Positions 41,651 through 51,345 of a DNA stretch of 64,000 nt are shown piece by piece. This stretch comes from an uncultured Lachnospiraceae bacterium (lineage in GTDB: Bacteria > Bacillota > Clostridia > Lachnospirales > Lachnospiraceae). The notes under the pieces are model-generated. The model saw nothing but the letters and a program-made list of their open reading frames with translations. It was not told the DNA's origin and did no database searches. Location of the stretch: assembly GCA_947173495.1 (NCBI GenBank), contig CAMWFQ010000015.1, forward strand, positions 1 to 64,000, in the 5' to 3' direction. Each line of letters begins with the position of its first letter. Position 1 is the first letter of the stretch. A program made the translations under genes and the position numbers.

Positions 41651-41990
41651 CTATTCACTTAATAATTCTATTTGCTCTTTCAATTCAGCTGCTATGTTAT
41701 CCAATTCTGTGTCAGCTAGAGGTGTAGATTTTTTTGCCACTAAGAAAATTTGACCCTTGGCGGAAAATATTTTGGTGTAAAGCTGTTTTATGATATGCAT
41801 ACCTATCAGATTAACTTTATTCAGACTTTTGGCAGAAATCAAACTATGAGAACATCCGGTGTCAAAGGTAGCATTGGGTATATATTGATGATTATGAAAC
41901 ATATCAAATCACACAATCATCTAAAAAAACTGCACCTCGAACTATAAAATCTGTATTTTTTTCATTCCTCAAAATTGATATAGTACAATT
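41651..41990 (-). pseudogene. Frameshifted retropepsin-like aspartyl protease remnant
   Basis: On the minus strand, one frame reads LRNEKNTDFIVRGAVFLDD and CVI, then hits a stop. A neighbouring frame continues DMFHNHQYIPNATFDTGCSH and SLISAKSLNKVNLIG. Joined, they resemble small bacterial retropepsin-type proteins with the active-site motif DTG(C)S. The open part of 83 codons ends at 41651 with a helical tail (ADTELDNIAAELKEQIELLS). The frame break and absence of a good start suggest a decayed gene. The AT-rich composition differs from the CAZyme genes on both sides, so it may be foreign. Confidence 0.45.
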
Positions 41991-42068
41991 ACAGAAACGG
42001 AAGGCCAACCGAATCACCAAAACAGAAATCAAATATGCGGTACTATAACAGGCAGGAGGAAGAGAGAT

Positions 42069-43496
42069 ATGAAAAAGAAATTGCTGGCAGCTGTGCTGAC
42101 AGGCGCCATGATGGCGACAGTTTTATCCGGATGCGGCGGAAATGCTGATAATGCATCCACAGCAGATACGGGAGCGGATTCTGCAACAGAAGCGGATGTG
42201 GCAGATACTGCCCAGACAGAAAATGAGGGGACGGAAGGCGAGGCGGACGCAGGAGAGGCTGCGGAGAATACGGAATCCATAGTGTCCGCGCCTACGGAGC
42301 TGACCTACATCTTTGCGGACGGCGATGAGGGCGCCAAGGCGTCCATGAATGAGATCGTAAACAAATTCAACGAAACCTATCCGGATATCACCATCACCAT
42401 TGAACCGGGAAACGGCGGCGCTTACAGCGAGTTCATCAAGACCAAGGACAGTGTGGGAGAGTTTCCGGATGTGATGGAGATGAGAGATACGGCTATGTAT
42501 GTGCGGGCCGGCAAGCTTGAACCTTTATCAGATGAGATTGTATCGCTTTTCAGAACCACTACAGCCTTTGACGGAAAGGTCTATACAGCGCCTCTCGGCG
42601 GTGAGAACACAAACGGAATTATCTATAACAAAACTTATTTTGACGAGAATAACTGGACGGAGCCCACTACCTATGATGAATTTATTACACTTTGCCAGGC
42701 AATTGCAGATAAGGGCGATATGGCGCCGCTGGTAGTAGGCGGGCAGGATATCTGGCATATGGGTTTCTGGTTCCATAAAGCATACAATGACCAGGTGCTG
42801 AGCCAGGATCCGGATTTCATCAAGCACTGCTATGAAGGAAGCAAGGATTTCTCAGATGATACCGTTAAGGCGACCTTTGAGGAGATGAAGACGATCATGC
42901 AGTATGCACAGGAGGGATGGGTGTCTACTCCGGATGCACAGATCACGACCTTCCTTGTAAACGACATGGCGGCTATGATGTACTCCGGCACCCATATGTT
43001 CTCACAGATTGCACAGGCGGATCCGGAATTTGAAATGGGATGGTTTGCGGTTCCCAGCCCGGATGGAAAAACCCGTCTGGTAGGCGGCGGCGGTGTGGGC
43101 GGTCTGGCAATTTCCGCCGAGGCAGCCAAGGATCCCGACAAGAAGGCGGCGGCGGAAGCTTTTATCAAATTCTTCTATGCCCCTGAGAATTATAAGATTT
43201 ACTGTGAAAAGCTGAGCGCAATTCCTTCCACAGTGGAAACGCCTGACTTGGAGGTGGCGGACGTATTCCAGGAGGTAATCGATGCCAATGGAACGGCGGA
43301 CGATCTGGCTCCCATGTGGAACGGACGAGTGGGAGAGAATGAGCTTCCTCCTGATTTCAGAAACTTTACCTACAAGACTCTGATCGAGGTGCTCCAGGGA
43401 ACCAGAGACATTGATTCCGCCTGCGACGAGCTGAACAAGACCTGGCAGGTAAGCATGCAGAGCTTTAACCCGGTTACCGGCGTTGGAATTGAATAA
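42069..43496 (+). CDS. CUT1 sugar-binding lipoprotein
   Basis: 475 residues. Lipoprotein signal MKKKLLAAVLTGAMMATVLS with lipobox LSGC (Cys23), then an Ala/Asp/Glu-rich tether to about residue 75. The mature part (TYIFADGDEGAKASMNEIVN, FPDVMEMRDTAMY) belongs to the type-1 extracellular solute-binding family for oligosaccharides. AGGAGGAAGAG precedes the ATG. It forms an importer with the two following permeases and is read by the YesMN pair behind them (inference). Confidence 0.93.
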   Translation: MKKKLLAAVLTGAMMATVLSGCGGNADNASTADTGADSATEADVADTAQTENEGTEGEADAGEAAENTESIVSAPTELTYIFADGDEGAKASMNEIVNKFNETYPDITITIEPGNGGAYSEFIKTKDSVGEFPDVMEMRDTAMYVRAGKLEPLSDEIVSLFRTTTAFDGKVYTAPLGGENTNGIIYNKTYFDENNWTEPTTYDEFITLCQAIADKGDMAPLVVGGQDIWHMGFWFHKAYNDQVLSQDPDFIKHCYEGSKDFSDDTVKATFEEMKTIMQYAQEGWVSTPDAQITTFLVNDMAAMMYSGTHMFSQIAQADPEFEMGWFAVPSPDGKTRLVGGGGVGGLAISAEAAKDPDKKAAAEAFIKFFYAPENYKIYCEKLSAIPSTVETPDLEVADVFQEVIDANGTADDLAPMWNGRVGENELPPDFRNFTYKTLIEVLQGTRDIDSACDELNKTWQVSMQSFNPVTGVGIE

Positions 43497-43512
43497 AGAG
43501 TGAGCAAAGAAC

Positions 43513-43550
43513 GGATCCCGCTTGGCCGGCGCGGCTGCGGGATCCTCTTT
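43513..43550 (+). terminator. Attenuating terminator between binding protein and permease genes
   Basis: GGATCCCGC (43513-43521) pairs with GCGGGATCC (43537-43545), followed by TCTTT. It lies inside the importer operon, so it may lower permease expression relative to the binding protein, a usual arrangement. The GC repeat starts at its last T. Confidence 0.65.
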
Positions 43551-43626
43551 ATGCGCAGGGGCGCACAGGGAAGTTTGCCGCTTACGCGGCGTGCGCCCCG
43601 CGCGGCGAGCAGGGAGAAAAAGAAGG
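43550..43626 (+). repeat. GC-rich double-hairpin repeat, copy 5
   Basis: TATGCGCAGGGGCGC start with compensating GCGCCCCGCG on the other arm, centre TTTGCCGCTTACGCGGCGTG. The second hairpin is decayed (GAGCAGGGAGAAAAAGAAGG). The outer stem pairs GGGGCGCAC with GTGCGCCCC, where other copies have GGCCCGC/GCGGGCC: a compensatory change. Confidence 0.75.
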
Positions 43627-43636
43627 GAGGGTTACC

Positions 43637-44521
43637 ATGAGCAGGAAACACAAGTTCGACAAAACTGCATTTGTATTTATTGCTCCTGCATTTATACTTT
43701 TTACATTGTTTATCATAGTGCCCACAGTATCCAGTGTGTACTACAGCTTTACCTCCTGGGACGGCATCAGTCCTACGGTGAAATTCATCGGATTTGCCAA
43801 TTATAAGGAGATTTTCACCAGCGACCGTTTCGGGAACGCCCTGAAAAATACCGTGATTCTCACAGTGTTCATTTCCATTTTTGAAAATTCCATAGCCCTG
43901 GCGCTTGCATTGATCGTGGATAATGTAAAATGGGGAAAGAATTTTTTCAGAAGCGCCTTTTATATTCCGGTTCTGATCAGCGGTATCGTATCAGGATTTA
44001 TCTGGAAGATCATGTATAACTACAACTTTGGAACATTTAATGCTGTACTTTCCAATCTGGGACTTGACGGATGGAAGCAGGACTGGCTGGGAAACAGCAG
44101 CCTGACCCTTCTGATGATCGGCATGGTTTTAATCTGGAAGGGAGCGGGATATTATATGATCATTTACCTGGCGTCTCTTCAGAGTGTATCTCCGGAACTG
44201 ATCGAGGCGGCGGAGATTGACGGCGCGAGTCCGTGGCAGCGGTTCAAATCTATCACAGTTCCTCTGATCTCGGGAGCCTTCACCATCAATTTCACCCTGT
44301 CTTTGATCAACGGTCTGAAGGTATTTGATCAGATCAACGTGATGACGGACGGGGGGCCGGGATTCACATCGGAGACGCTGGTCTATCTGCTTTACAAAGT
44401 GGGATTCAACGAGGGCAGGCAGGGATTCGGCACGGCGGTAGGCATTATGCTGCTGTTCATCATTATCGTGCTCAATACCATTCAGCAGAAATTCTTAAGG
44501 AGCAGGGAGGTGCAGATGTAA
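43637..44521 (+). CDS. CUT1 sugar ABC transporter permease, first subunit
   Basis: 294 residues with six membrane helices and EAA loop ELIEAAEIDGASPWQRFKSI. The VMTDGGPGFTSETLVYLLYK segment is typical of MsmF/UgpA-type permeases. GGGAGGGTTACC precedes the ATG. The stop shares one base with the next start (44521). Confidence 0.93.
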   Translation: MSRKHKFDKTAFVFIAPAFILFTLFIIVPTVSSVYYSFTSWDGISPTVKFIGFANYKEIFTSDRFGNALKNTVILTVFISIFENSIALALALIVDNVKWGKNFFRSAFYIPVLISGIVSGFIWKIMYNYNFGTFNAVLSNLGLDGWKQDWLGNSSLTLLMIGMVLIWKGAGYYMIIYLASLQSVSPELIEAAEIDGASPWQRFKSITVPLISGAFTINFTLSLINGLKVFDQINVMTDGGPGFTSETLVYLLYKVGFNEGRQGFGTAVGIMLLFIIIVLNTIQQKFLRSREVQM

Positions 44522-45360
44522 TGGAAAAGACAAGGAAAAAAACAAAGCCCGGAACCATTGTTTTGTTTGCGGTGACTGTGATTCTGGCATTTTTGTTTAT
44601 CTATCCGGTCCTGTTTGCCCTGATGTCGGCTTTTAAGAGCAACGGCGATATCTTAAAAAGCCCCATCAGCTTTCCCCGCAGCCTGTACATACAGAATTTT
44701 AAAGACCTGTTTGAACAGTCGGACTTTTTTACCGCCATTCTTCACTCCCTGTTTCTGACCGTTGTCTCCGAGGTGCTGATTGTTTTTATCGTGCCCATGG
44801 CGGCTTACGGGATCGAGAGAAGGCAGAGCAGGGCGACTGCACTGACCTACACTTATTTTCTGGCGGGGATGATGATTCCTTTTCATCTGTATATGTTCCC
44901 TCTGTTCCGGGAAATGAAGTTGCTTCATATCTTCGGAAACATGGCGGGACCCATCATAAGCTATATTGCCGGTTCCATTGCCTTCGGGACGCTCCTCTAC
45001 TGCAGCTTCCTGAAGGGGATTCCTTTAGAGATCGAGGAGGCGGCCATGATCGACGGATGTACTCCCTTCCAGACTTTCTGGAGGGTGACATTTCCGCTTT
45101 TAGGGCCCTGTACAGGATCCATGGTGATCCTGAACGGTCTGGGGATCTGGAACGATTATCTGATGCCATATTTGGTACTTCCCAGCGGAAAGGCCAAAAC
45201 CATTACGGTGGAGATCGCGGGCTTTGTGGGTCAGTACACGGCCAGGTGGGATATCGTATTTGCCGGAACCGTCATCTCCATTGTGCCGGCGCTGATCATT
45301 TTCTGTATGTTCCAGAAATACTTTGTAAAAGGAATCACGGCGGGAGCGGCAAAAGGCTGA
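44521..45360 (+). CDS. CUT1 sugar ABC transporter permease, second subunit
   Basis: 279 residues with six membrane helices, EAA loop EIEEAAMIDGCTPFQTFWRV and C-terminus FQKYFVKGITAGAAKG, of the MsmG/UgpE type. Coupled to the first permease by a one-base overlap. Uses a shared ATPase encoded elsewhere. Confidence 0.93.
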   Translation: MEKTRKKTKPGTIVLFAVTVILAFLFIYPVLFALMSAFKSNGDILKSPISFPRSLYIQNFKDLFEQSDFFTAILHSLFLTVVSEVLIVFIVPMAAYGIERRQSRATALTYTYFLAGMMIPFHLYMFPLFREMKLLHIFGNMAGPIISYIAGSIAFGTLLYCSFLKGIPLEIEEAAMIDGCTPFQTFWRVTFPLLGPCTGSMVILNGLGIWNDYLMPYLVLPSGKAKTITVEIAGFVGQYTARWDIVFAGTVISIVPALIIFCMFQKYFVKGITAGAAKG

Positions 45361-45412
45361 TTGTATTTTTTTCATAAATCTGGTATGCTCTTGCGGAGAA
45401 CGGAGCGCAGGT

Positions 45413-47269
45413 ATGAGAGGGAAAGATAAGAATATGTATGGCTTAAAAGGCTTCAGCCTTTATCAGAAATTTGCCCTGACAATTATATTGTTGGGGCTTT
45501 TGCCGATGGCACTTCTGGCAACTTTTATTGCGAACAGGATGATCCGGGATTACTCCCGGGCGCTCACAGGGCAGTACGAGCAGGCGGCCGGGTATGTTCA
45601 GTCCAGTATAGAGGGTATGCTGGATTCTTACAATACCATATCCAAAATGCCCTATTTCTACAATTTTGACGCTTACGGCGCTCAGAGCAGTTATCTGTCC
45701 TTTGATCACTTCAGGCAGGTTTTGTATGGAGAGGAATATAATCCGAATACCATGGAGGAGGAGCGAAGGAAGGATATGGGCCGCTTTCTGCAGTACATCC
45801 AGAGTGTGGATTCTTATATCACCGGCGTTCATGTGATTGCCCTGGACAGTGAGGAGGAGAAGCAGTCCTTTCACTACAGTGTCTATAACACCTTTTTCCT
45901 GGACCCTGAGCTGTTTGAGGAAAATGTGGGATATGAACGGCTGGACAAAAGCGGAAAGAATCTGACCCTTGTACCGCCTCACACTACAGCCTACTTTTAC
46001 GGGGAACCGGCGACGGTATTTACCGCGGCAAGAAACTATTTTGATCTCCGGGGCGCGGTGGGAAATACACCCTATGTGGGAACGATTTTCCTGGATATCG
46101 ATCTGAAAAGGCTGGAGAGCATTTTCAGGCGGGTGGAATTTACCGGGAACGAAATCTTTTATGTGATCAACCAAAACAGCGACTGCTTTTTCAGTAATCA
46201 GAAGGAGCTGATCGGAGAAAATATCGCGGATATTCTGCAGGGAGTGGAGGTGCAAAGGGACCGCTTTGTGGTGCGGACGGGAGAAAACAGCTACGGACTG
46301 TCGGTGATCGTATCTCTCGATGCCCGGACGGCCTTCGGCGGTATCCGGAGAATGCAGCAGATGATGTATTTTTTCGTGGCGGCATCGGTGCTGGCCCTTT
46401 TCGCGGGATCCTTTTATTTTTCAAGACGGCTGGTACGGCCTATACACGAAATGATGGATCAGATGTCCATGATAGAGACGGGAAATTTTGAGATCGAGCT
46501 TCCTGTTCGCTCAGGAGACGAGATCGGCGTGCTCGCCCGGCGGTTTAACCAGATGAGCAGCGCCCTGAAAAGTTACATCAATCAGTCCTATGTGGCCCAG
46601 ATCAAGCAGAACGAGGCGGAGCTGACGGCGCTGAAATCCCAGATCTACCCTCATTTTCTGTACAATACCCTGGAGATCATCCGGATGACGGCCTTAGAGG
46701 AGCAGGGCAAAAATCAGGTGCCGGAGATGATAGAGGCGCTTTCGGAGCAGATCCATTACCTCATCGGCCCCATGCAGGATATGGTGCCGCTGGAAAAGGA
46801 AATCGATATTGTAAGCAAGTATATTTATCTGCTGAACTGCAGGATCAGCGGAAAGGTACAGCTGACAGTAAAAATGCAGAAGGGGATGGAAATCCAGGTG
46901 CCCAAGCTGATTCTGCAGCCCATTGTGGAGAACGCCTATGTCCATGGCCTGAAGCCCAAAAAGGGCAGGGGGTGCATCATGATTGAGACTGCTGTGAAGG
47001 ACGAAAAATTCGAGATCACGGTGATGGACAACGGAATCGGCATGGATGAGGAGGAAATTGCAAAGATTCTGCGGCTGTTTGAGAGCGACGAGCCGGGGAT
47101 TAAAAACGAGTACAACTGGCAGAGCATCGGACTTAAGAACGTTCACGACCGGATCCGTTTTCTGTACGGGGAGGAGTATGGGATCCGCATCACCAGCACG
47201 CCGGCGGTGGGAACTATGGTGAGAATTCTGCTGCCGCTTAAGGGAGTGATGCAAAAAGAGACGGATTGA
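45413..47269 (+). CDS. YesM-type sensor histidine kinase
   Basis: 618 residues: membrane helix near 20-40, extracellular sensor of about 280 residues, second helix near 325-345 (MYFFVAASVLALFAGSFYFS), HAMP domain (RRLVRPIHEMMDQM), then a His_kinase domain with LKSQIYPHFLYNTLEIIRM (phosphorylated His) and ATP-binding NGIGMDEEE. Pairs with the AraC-type response regulator 85 bp downstream. It probably senses the sugar or loaded binding protein of the upstream importer. GGAG precedes ATG 45413; Met8 is an alternative. Confidence 0.92.
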   Translation: MRGKDKNMYGLKGFSLYQKFALTIILLGLLPMALLATFIANRMIRDYSRALTGQYEQAAGYVQSSIEGMLDSYNTISKMPYFYNFDAYGAQSSYLSFDHFRQVLYGEEYNPNTMEEERRKDMGRFLQYIQSVDSYITGVHVIALDSEEEKQSFHYSVYNTFFLDPELFEENVGYERLDKSGKNLTLVPPHTTAYFYGEPATVFTAARNYFDLRGAVGNTPYVGTIFLDIDLKRLESIFRRVEFTGNEIFYVINQNSDCFFSNQKELIGENIADILQGVEVQRDRFVVRTGENSYGLSVIVSLDARTAFGGIRRMQQMMYFFVAASVLALFAGSFYFSRRLVRPIHEMMDQMSMIETGNFEIELPVRSGDEIGVLARRFNQMSSALKSYINQSYVAQIKQNEAELTALKSQIYPHFLYNTLEIIRMTALEEQGKNQVPEMIEALSEQIHYLIGPMQDMVPLEKEIDIVSKYIYLLNCRISGKVQLTVKMQKGMEIQVPKLILQPIVENAYVHGLKPKKGRGCIMIETAVKDEKFEITVMDNGIGMDEEEIAKILRLFESDEPGIKNEYNWQSIGLKNVHDRIRFLYGEEYGIRITSTPAVGTMVRILLPLKGVMQKETD

Positions 47270-47354
47270 GAGAGGTCTTGCAGTGCAGGGAGTTCGGACG
47301 AAAAGATATGGCAGGCCTGAACAGGAGCATGACAGGACGGGAGGATAAAGGAAT

Positions 47355-48866
47355 ATGATTCGAATGATATTGGCGGATGACGAACCTGTGATCACCAGAG
47401 GGATCCGCAGGCTTCTGGACTGGAAGATGCTGGGAATTGAGATTACAGGGGAATATGAAGACGGCCGGAAAGCGTTAGAGGCGATTGTGCGGGAGAAACC
47501 GGATATCGCGCTTCTGGATATTTCCATGCCCGGAATGTCGGGGGTGGAGATCCTGAAGGAATGCCGCGCTATGGGGAATGAAATAGCCGTTATTTTTGTC
47601 AGCGGATTTCAGGACTTTGAGTATGCCAAGGCGGCCCTGAAATACGGGGCTGTGGATTACCTGCTCAAGCCGGTGATCCGGGAGGAGCTCCTTAAGGCCA
47701 TCGAGAAAAGTATTGCCGTTTCTTATGGGGAGGAAGCGGCGGGAGCGATACCCCGTAAGGAAAAGGAAGACAGGGTCGAAATCAACTACGGGCTTCTGAT
47801 GGAAAATGAGAATATCAGCTATGTGCCGGTTTATGCGGATATCCTTTATGATAAAACCGAAAATGAGCAGATTAGGAAGCTGATCCGGTTTTCGCTGGTC
47901 AGCTTCCTGGAGGAATATCTGACGGAAACCGGGCAGGGGATCGTGTTTCAGAAAAACGACAGGATTGCGGTAGTTTTGAAGGGGATCGGCCAGGGAGAAG
48001 TACGACAGAGTGTGGAGACGATCTGGGCGGAGTCTTTGAAAGCAACGGGACATACCACCTTTTTTGTAATGGGAGATACAGTGACTTCCATGAGCGAGAT
48101 ACCGGGTATGTTCCGGCGCTGCCTTGAGCGGGAGGGATATCTGTTTTTTGCGGACAAAATACCGGTTCCGGTCATTGACCTTCGTGAAAAGGTGTTTTCC
48201 GGAAGAGGCGGATCAGAGAGGCTGGGGGAACTCCGTCAGAAGTTTTTTGAGGCGGCCGTCGGACAGAATGAGGATCAGATGAAAGAGACCGGCAGGCAGT
48301 ACGGAAAACTGGTGCTGCATCTGTCGGAAGGGAAGAAGGAGGATGCCTGCTTCTATTTTTGTACGGCAGTCCGTTTTATGGAAGAACGGTGTGAAGCCCA
48401 TGACCTGCCGGGCCGAAAACCGGAGATGAAGGAGCTTCTGGAAAGGGGCCGGGCCTGTGAAAGTTTTACGGAGATGGAAGCGTTGTTTGATCAGGAGCTG
48501 CTTGGGTACCTGGAGGTGATCAGAAGCGTTGCGGTCAACAGTGAAAAAAGGGATATCATAAAAGCCAGAGACTATATCGAAAAGCATTACATGGAGAATC
48601 TTTCTCTGAATGTGCTGGCGGAGGAGATCCATATGAACCCTTATTATTTCAGCAGCTTTTTCAAGAAGAGCACGGGAGAAAACTTTAAGGACTATGTGAA
48701 CAGAGTCCGGATCGAACATGCGCTGCCCATGCTGCTCTCCACGGATATGAAAACCTATGAGATAGCGGAGAAAGTGGGATTCGGGGATATCAGGATGTTC
48801 AACGCCGCCTTCCAGAAGGTCTATCGGGAAACGCCGGGGGGCTTCCGGAAGAGGGTGAAGGAATAA
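47355..48866 (+). CDS. YesN-type response regulator with AraC domain
   Basis: 503 residues: receiver domain with acidic pocket DDE (9-10) and phospho-acceptor Asp55 (LLDISMPGMSG), K-loop LLKPV near 108, a middle region, and a C-terminal AraC double HTH (LSLNVLAEEIHMNPYYFSSF, FKKSTGENFKDYVNRVR, MKTYEIAEKVGFGDIRMFNA, FQKVYRETPGGFRKR). Partner of the YesM kinase; likely drives the importer and glycosidase genes. Confidence 0.92.
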   Translation: MIRMILADDEPVITRGIRRLLDWKMLGIEITGEYEDGRKALEAIVREKPDIALLDISMPGMSGVEILKECRAMGNEIAVIFVSGFQDFEYAKAALKYGAVDYLLKPVIREELLKAIEKSIAVSYGEEAAGAIPRKEKEDRVEINYGLLMENENISYVPVYADILYDKTENEQIRKLIRFSLVSFLEEYLTETGQGIVFQKNDRIAVVLKGIGQGEVRQSVETIWAESLKATGHTTFFVMGDTVTSMSEIPGMFRRCLEREGYLFFADKIPVPVIDLREKVFSGRGGSERLGELRQKFFEAAVGQNEDQMKETGRQYGKLVLHLSEGKKEDACFYFCTAVRFMEERCEAHDLPGRKPEMKELLERGRACESFTEMEALFDQELLGYLEVIRSVAVNSEKRDIIKARDYIEKHYMENLSLNVLAEEIHMNPYYFSSFFKKSTGENFKDYVNRVRIEHALPMLLSTDMKTYEIAEKVGFGDIRMFNAAFQKVYRETPGGFRKRVKE

Positions 48867-48879
48867 GGAAGAGAATCGG

Positions 48880-48953
48880 GCAGGCCCGTGCAGAGAAAAT
48901 ATACCGCCGAAGCAGCGCGCGGGCAGGGGGGAACAATCGTCCCCCTGCACGAC
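48880..48953 (+). repeat. GC-rich double-hairpin repeat, copy 6, acting as a convergent terminator
   Basis: CAGGCCCGTGC head, centre ATACCGCCGAAGCAGCGCGC and a strong second hairpin GCAGGGGG/CCCCCTGC (48923-48948) ending ACGA. It fills the space between two convergent genes (YesN and the FtsX permease) and probably stops transcription from either side. Confidence 0.68.
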
Positions 48954-48969
48954 TCAAAATATGACAAAA

Positions 48970-51345
48970 TCATCTCCCGGAAATGGTATCCACCACGGAC
49001 ATAGCCCGGATCCGTCTGGCGGGACCGCAGACGGCAAGCAGCATGGATACCAGTACCGCCGTAAAAATCACACACAAGGGAGCGACGGGAAAGTACCATT
49101 GAGTTCCCCAGCGCAGAGTGATCAGTTTTTCAAAGCAAAAATAGTTTAAAGGAAGACCGGCGGCGCAGCCTGTCAGTATACCGCAGAAACCGTAGGCGAG
49201 TGCTTCCACCGCAACCATTTCAAGAACCTGCCGGCTGTCCATTCCTACCGCGCGCATGGCGCCATATTGACGGAGATGCGCGGAAACGCTCATGGCAATA
49301 CTGTTCATAATATGGAAGACACAGATCAGTGCGATCACGCCCAGGAATCCATACACAAAAAACTGAAAGGACCAGATGGCGCCCCTGACCTCATCATTGT
49401 TCAGACGACGGTCGGAAAAGGAAACATTTTCTCCGCCCATGCCGCGTATTTCAGATACCACATGATCGCCTGCCGTCCGGTCAAGCTGGATATCGATAAT
49501 GGTATAATCGTTTTCGCCAGTCAGATCCCGGAAGGTTTCCTCTGAACAGATCAGCAGCTCCTGAGCGTTCTCCGCCTGAAAAGGGCAGCTGCTTAAGACG
49601 CCTGAAACAGTGAACTGCCTTTCTCCTGTGCCGGTATCCAGGGTTACTTCATCACCGGCGCTCAGGGAGCTGTCCCCCTGATAAACAGAGAGGATCCCCT
49701 CCCCGTTTATGGTCTCGGAGAGAGAGCCCCTGATCAGGGAATCCTCCGCCCACGCAAACTGATTAGCCTCATAAGAGATCAGACAGGCCTTTTGGGAGAG
49801 AGCCGCCCCCTGAAGGGAAACGTCATAAGCAAAGCTTCTTCCGTATACTTTCTTAACACCCTCCAGATTCGTCAGCCTTTCGGCCAGATCCCTGTCCAGA
49901 GAGCAGGTATTGCCGGGGCTGATGATGGAAAGATCCGGCGTGGAGGGATCCAGGGGCTTTACGGCATGCTTCATAAAGTCGATGGTCACGGAAAAGGTTA
50001 AAAAGAGGATAATGCTCAGGGCAAAGGAGCAGCTCATGAGCAGAAAATTCTTTTTACTGCCCAGGGCATGATGAATGCCCAGGACCGTTTCTATGCGCGG
50101 AGGCGCTATGCGCAGGCCCGCAAAAGGAAGTTTGCCGCTAAAGCGGCGTGCGGGCTGCTTTAGCCCGGAAGCATTGCCCGATACTGCCGTAAGGGGCGAG
50201 ACGCCTGCGGCTTTTCTGGCAGGACTTCCCGCGGCCAGAAAGACTGTGATCACGCCGATCACGCTGCCTGCTGCAATCCCGATCAGGCTGATTCCGAAAT
50301 AAGGCATTTCTCCGAAGTAGGCAGGGCTCAGAAACCGGAGCATTGCACTGAGCACCCATACGACCACGGTACCGAGCAGAGCGCCCACAGGCACACTGGA
50401 GCGGCACCAGCACAGAGCTTCCCTTCTGACAAAACGGATTACCTGATCCGGAGAGGCGCCCAGGCAGCGGAGCATGCCGAAGAATTCGGTCCTCTGGGCG
50501 ATATTGCTGCCCATGGAACCGCTGATCATCAGAATGCCTGCAGCGGCCACCAGAAAGGCCAGTATCAGGGCCACCAGATAAATGGCCATCATGCTCAGAT
50601 CCCGGCTTTGTCCTATGGTGGCCAGCAGCAGTTCATTTCGGTTTATCCGCTCATCCGGGATCTGAAACTGCTCCTGGATTTCCCGGATCTCTTTCTGTAT
50701 GCGGCACCAGGGAGAGAATGCCACATAAAGATAAGAATCGTGGTTATCCTCTGAGCCTTCCAGAGAGAGTCTGCGGAATTCTTCGGTGGACAGTGCAAGG
50801 CCGCAGACATCATGCCTGGCCAGCATGGGCAGCTGTCCGAAAAATCCGCTGATGCGGTAAAATCTCTGAGAGCCATCCGGCGCAGCGAGAGATATCTGAT
50901 CTCCCAGAGAAAGGGAAAGTCTCTCTTTTGTACCCTGATCAACGGCGGCAGTCCCTTCCTCTGAGGGAAAGATTCCTTCCACAAGACGGGCTGTGGGGAA
51001 AATGTCCAATGCGCTTTCATCAAATCCGATGATGACGGCTTCCCGTCCTTCCACCTGATAATGCATGCTGAGTCTGTAATTAAGTGTGTCATATCGGGTA
51101 CAGGCAAGAACCTTTGGCCTTGCACTGATCAGCAGCGTCTCCTCATCGCTCATGCTCTGCAGTCCGGCATGCCATTTCCCGTAATTGATTTCCGCCTGGG
51201 CCTTCTGACAGCGTATCTCCATGTCCGCCATACCGAAAATAGCTGTGACCAGAAATACGCTTAAAATAATGCAGAGCCTGACCATGCGGCTTTGCTTTCT
51301 GTGAACCTTCTGGGAGAGAGGGATAAGGTCAAGATAGTGTTTCAT
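48970..51345 (-). CDS. FtsX-type ABC transporter permease
   Basis: 791 residues. N-terminal membrane helix (VRLCIILSVFLVTAIFGMAD), extracellular domain, FtsX domain with helices near 250-370, then a second half with the same plan: helix near 425 (NFLLMSCSFALSIILFLTFS), extracellular domain, FtsX domain at the end (CVFHIMNSIAMSVSAHLRQY and RAVGMDSRQVLEMVAVEALA). Two FtsX domains and about ten helices match lipoprotein/peptide-type exporters regulated by a neighbouring two-component system. The GC-rich repeat copy 7 is inserted in frame at about residues 394-413. SD GGGAGGT, start overlaps the ATPase gene by 17 nt. Confidence 0.88.
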   Translation of the reverse strand: MKHYLDLIPLSQKVHRKQSRMVRLCIILSVFLVTAIFGMADMEIRCQKAQAEINYGKWHAGLQSMSDEETLLISARPKVLACTRYDTLNYRLSMHYQVEGREAVIIGFDESALDIFPTARLVEGIFPSEEGTAAVDQGTKERLSLSLGDQISLAAPDGSQRFYRISGFFGQLPMLARHDVCGLALSTEEFRRLSLEGSEDNHDSYLYVAFSPWCRIQKEIREIQEQFQIPDERINRNELLLATIGQSRDLSMMAIYLVALILAFLVAAAGILMISGSMGSNIAQRTEFFGMLRCLGASPDQVIRFVRREALCWCRSSVPVGALLGTVVVWVLSAMLRFLSPAYFGEMPYFGISLIGIAAGSVIGVITVFLAAGSPARKAAGVSPLTAVSGNASGLKQPARRFSGKLPFAGLRIAPPRIETVLGIHHALGSKKNFLLMSCSFALSIILFLTFSVTIDFMKHAVKPLDPSTPDLSIISPGNTCSLDRDLAERLTNLEGVKKVYGRSFAYDVSLQGAALSQKACLISYEANQFAWAEDSLIRGSLSETINGEGILSVYQGDSSLSAGDEVTLDTGTGERQFTVSGVLSSCPFQAENAQELLICSEETFRDLTGENDYTIIDIQLDRTAGDHVVSEIRGMGGENVSFSDRRLNNDEVRGAIWSFQFFVYGFLGVIALICVFHIMNSIAMSVSAHLRQYGAMRAVGMDSRQVLEMVAVEALAYGFCGILTGCAAGLPLNYFCFEKLITLRWGTQWYFPVAPLCVIFTAVLVSMLLAVCGPARRIRAMSVVDTISGR
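50107..50165 (+). repeat. GC-rich repeat, copy 7, inside the permease gene
   Basis: TATGCGCAGGCCCGCAAAAG head and centre TTTGCCGCTAAAGCGGCGTGCGGG as in the intergenic copies; the second hairpin is absent. On the permease strand it is read through in frame and encodes a basic stretch (LKQPARRFSGKLPFAGLRIA) between a membrane segment and the next block. Confidence 0.72.
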
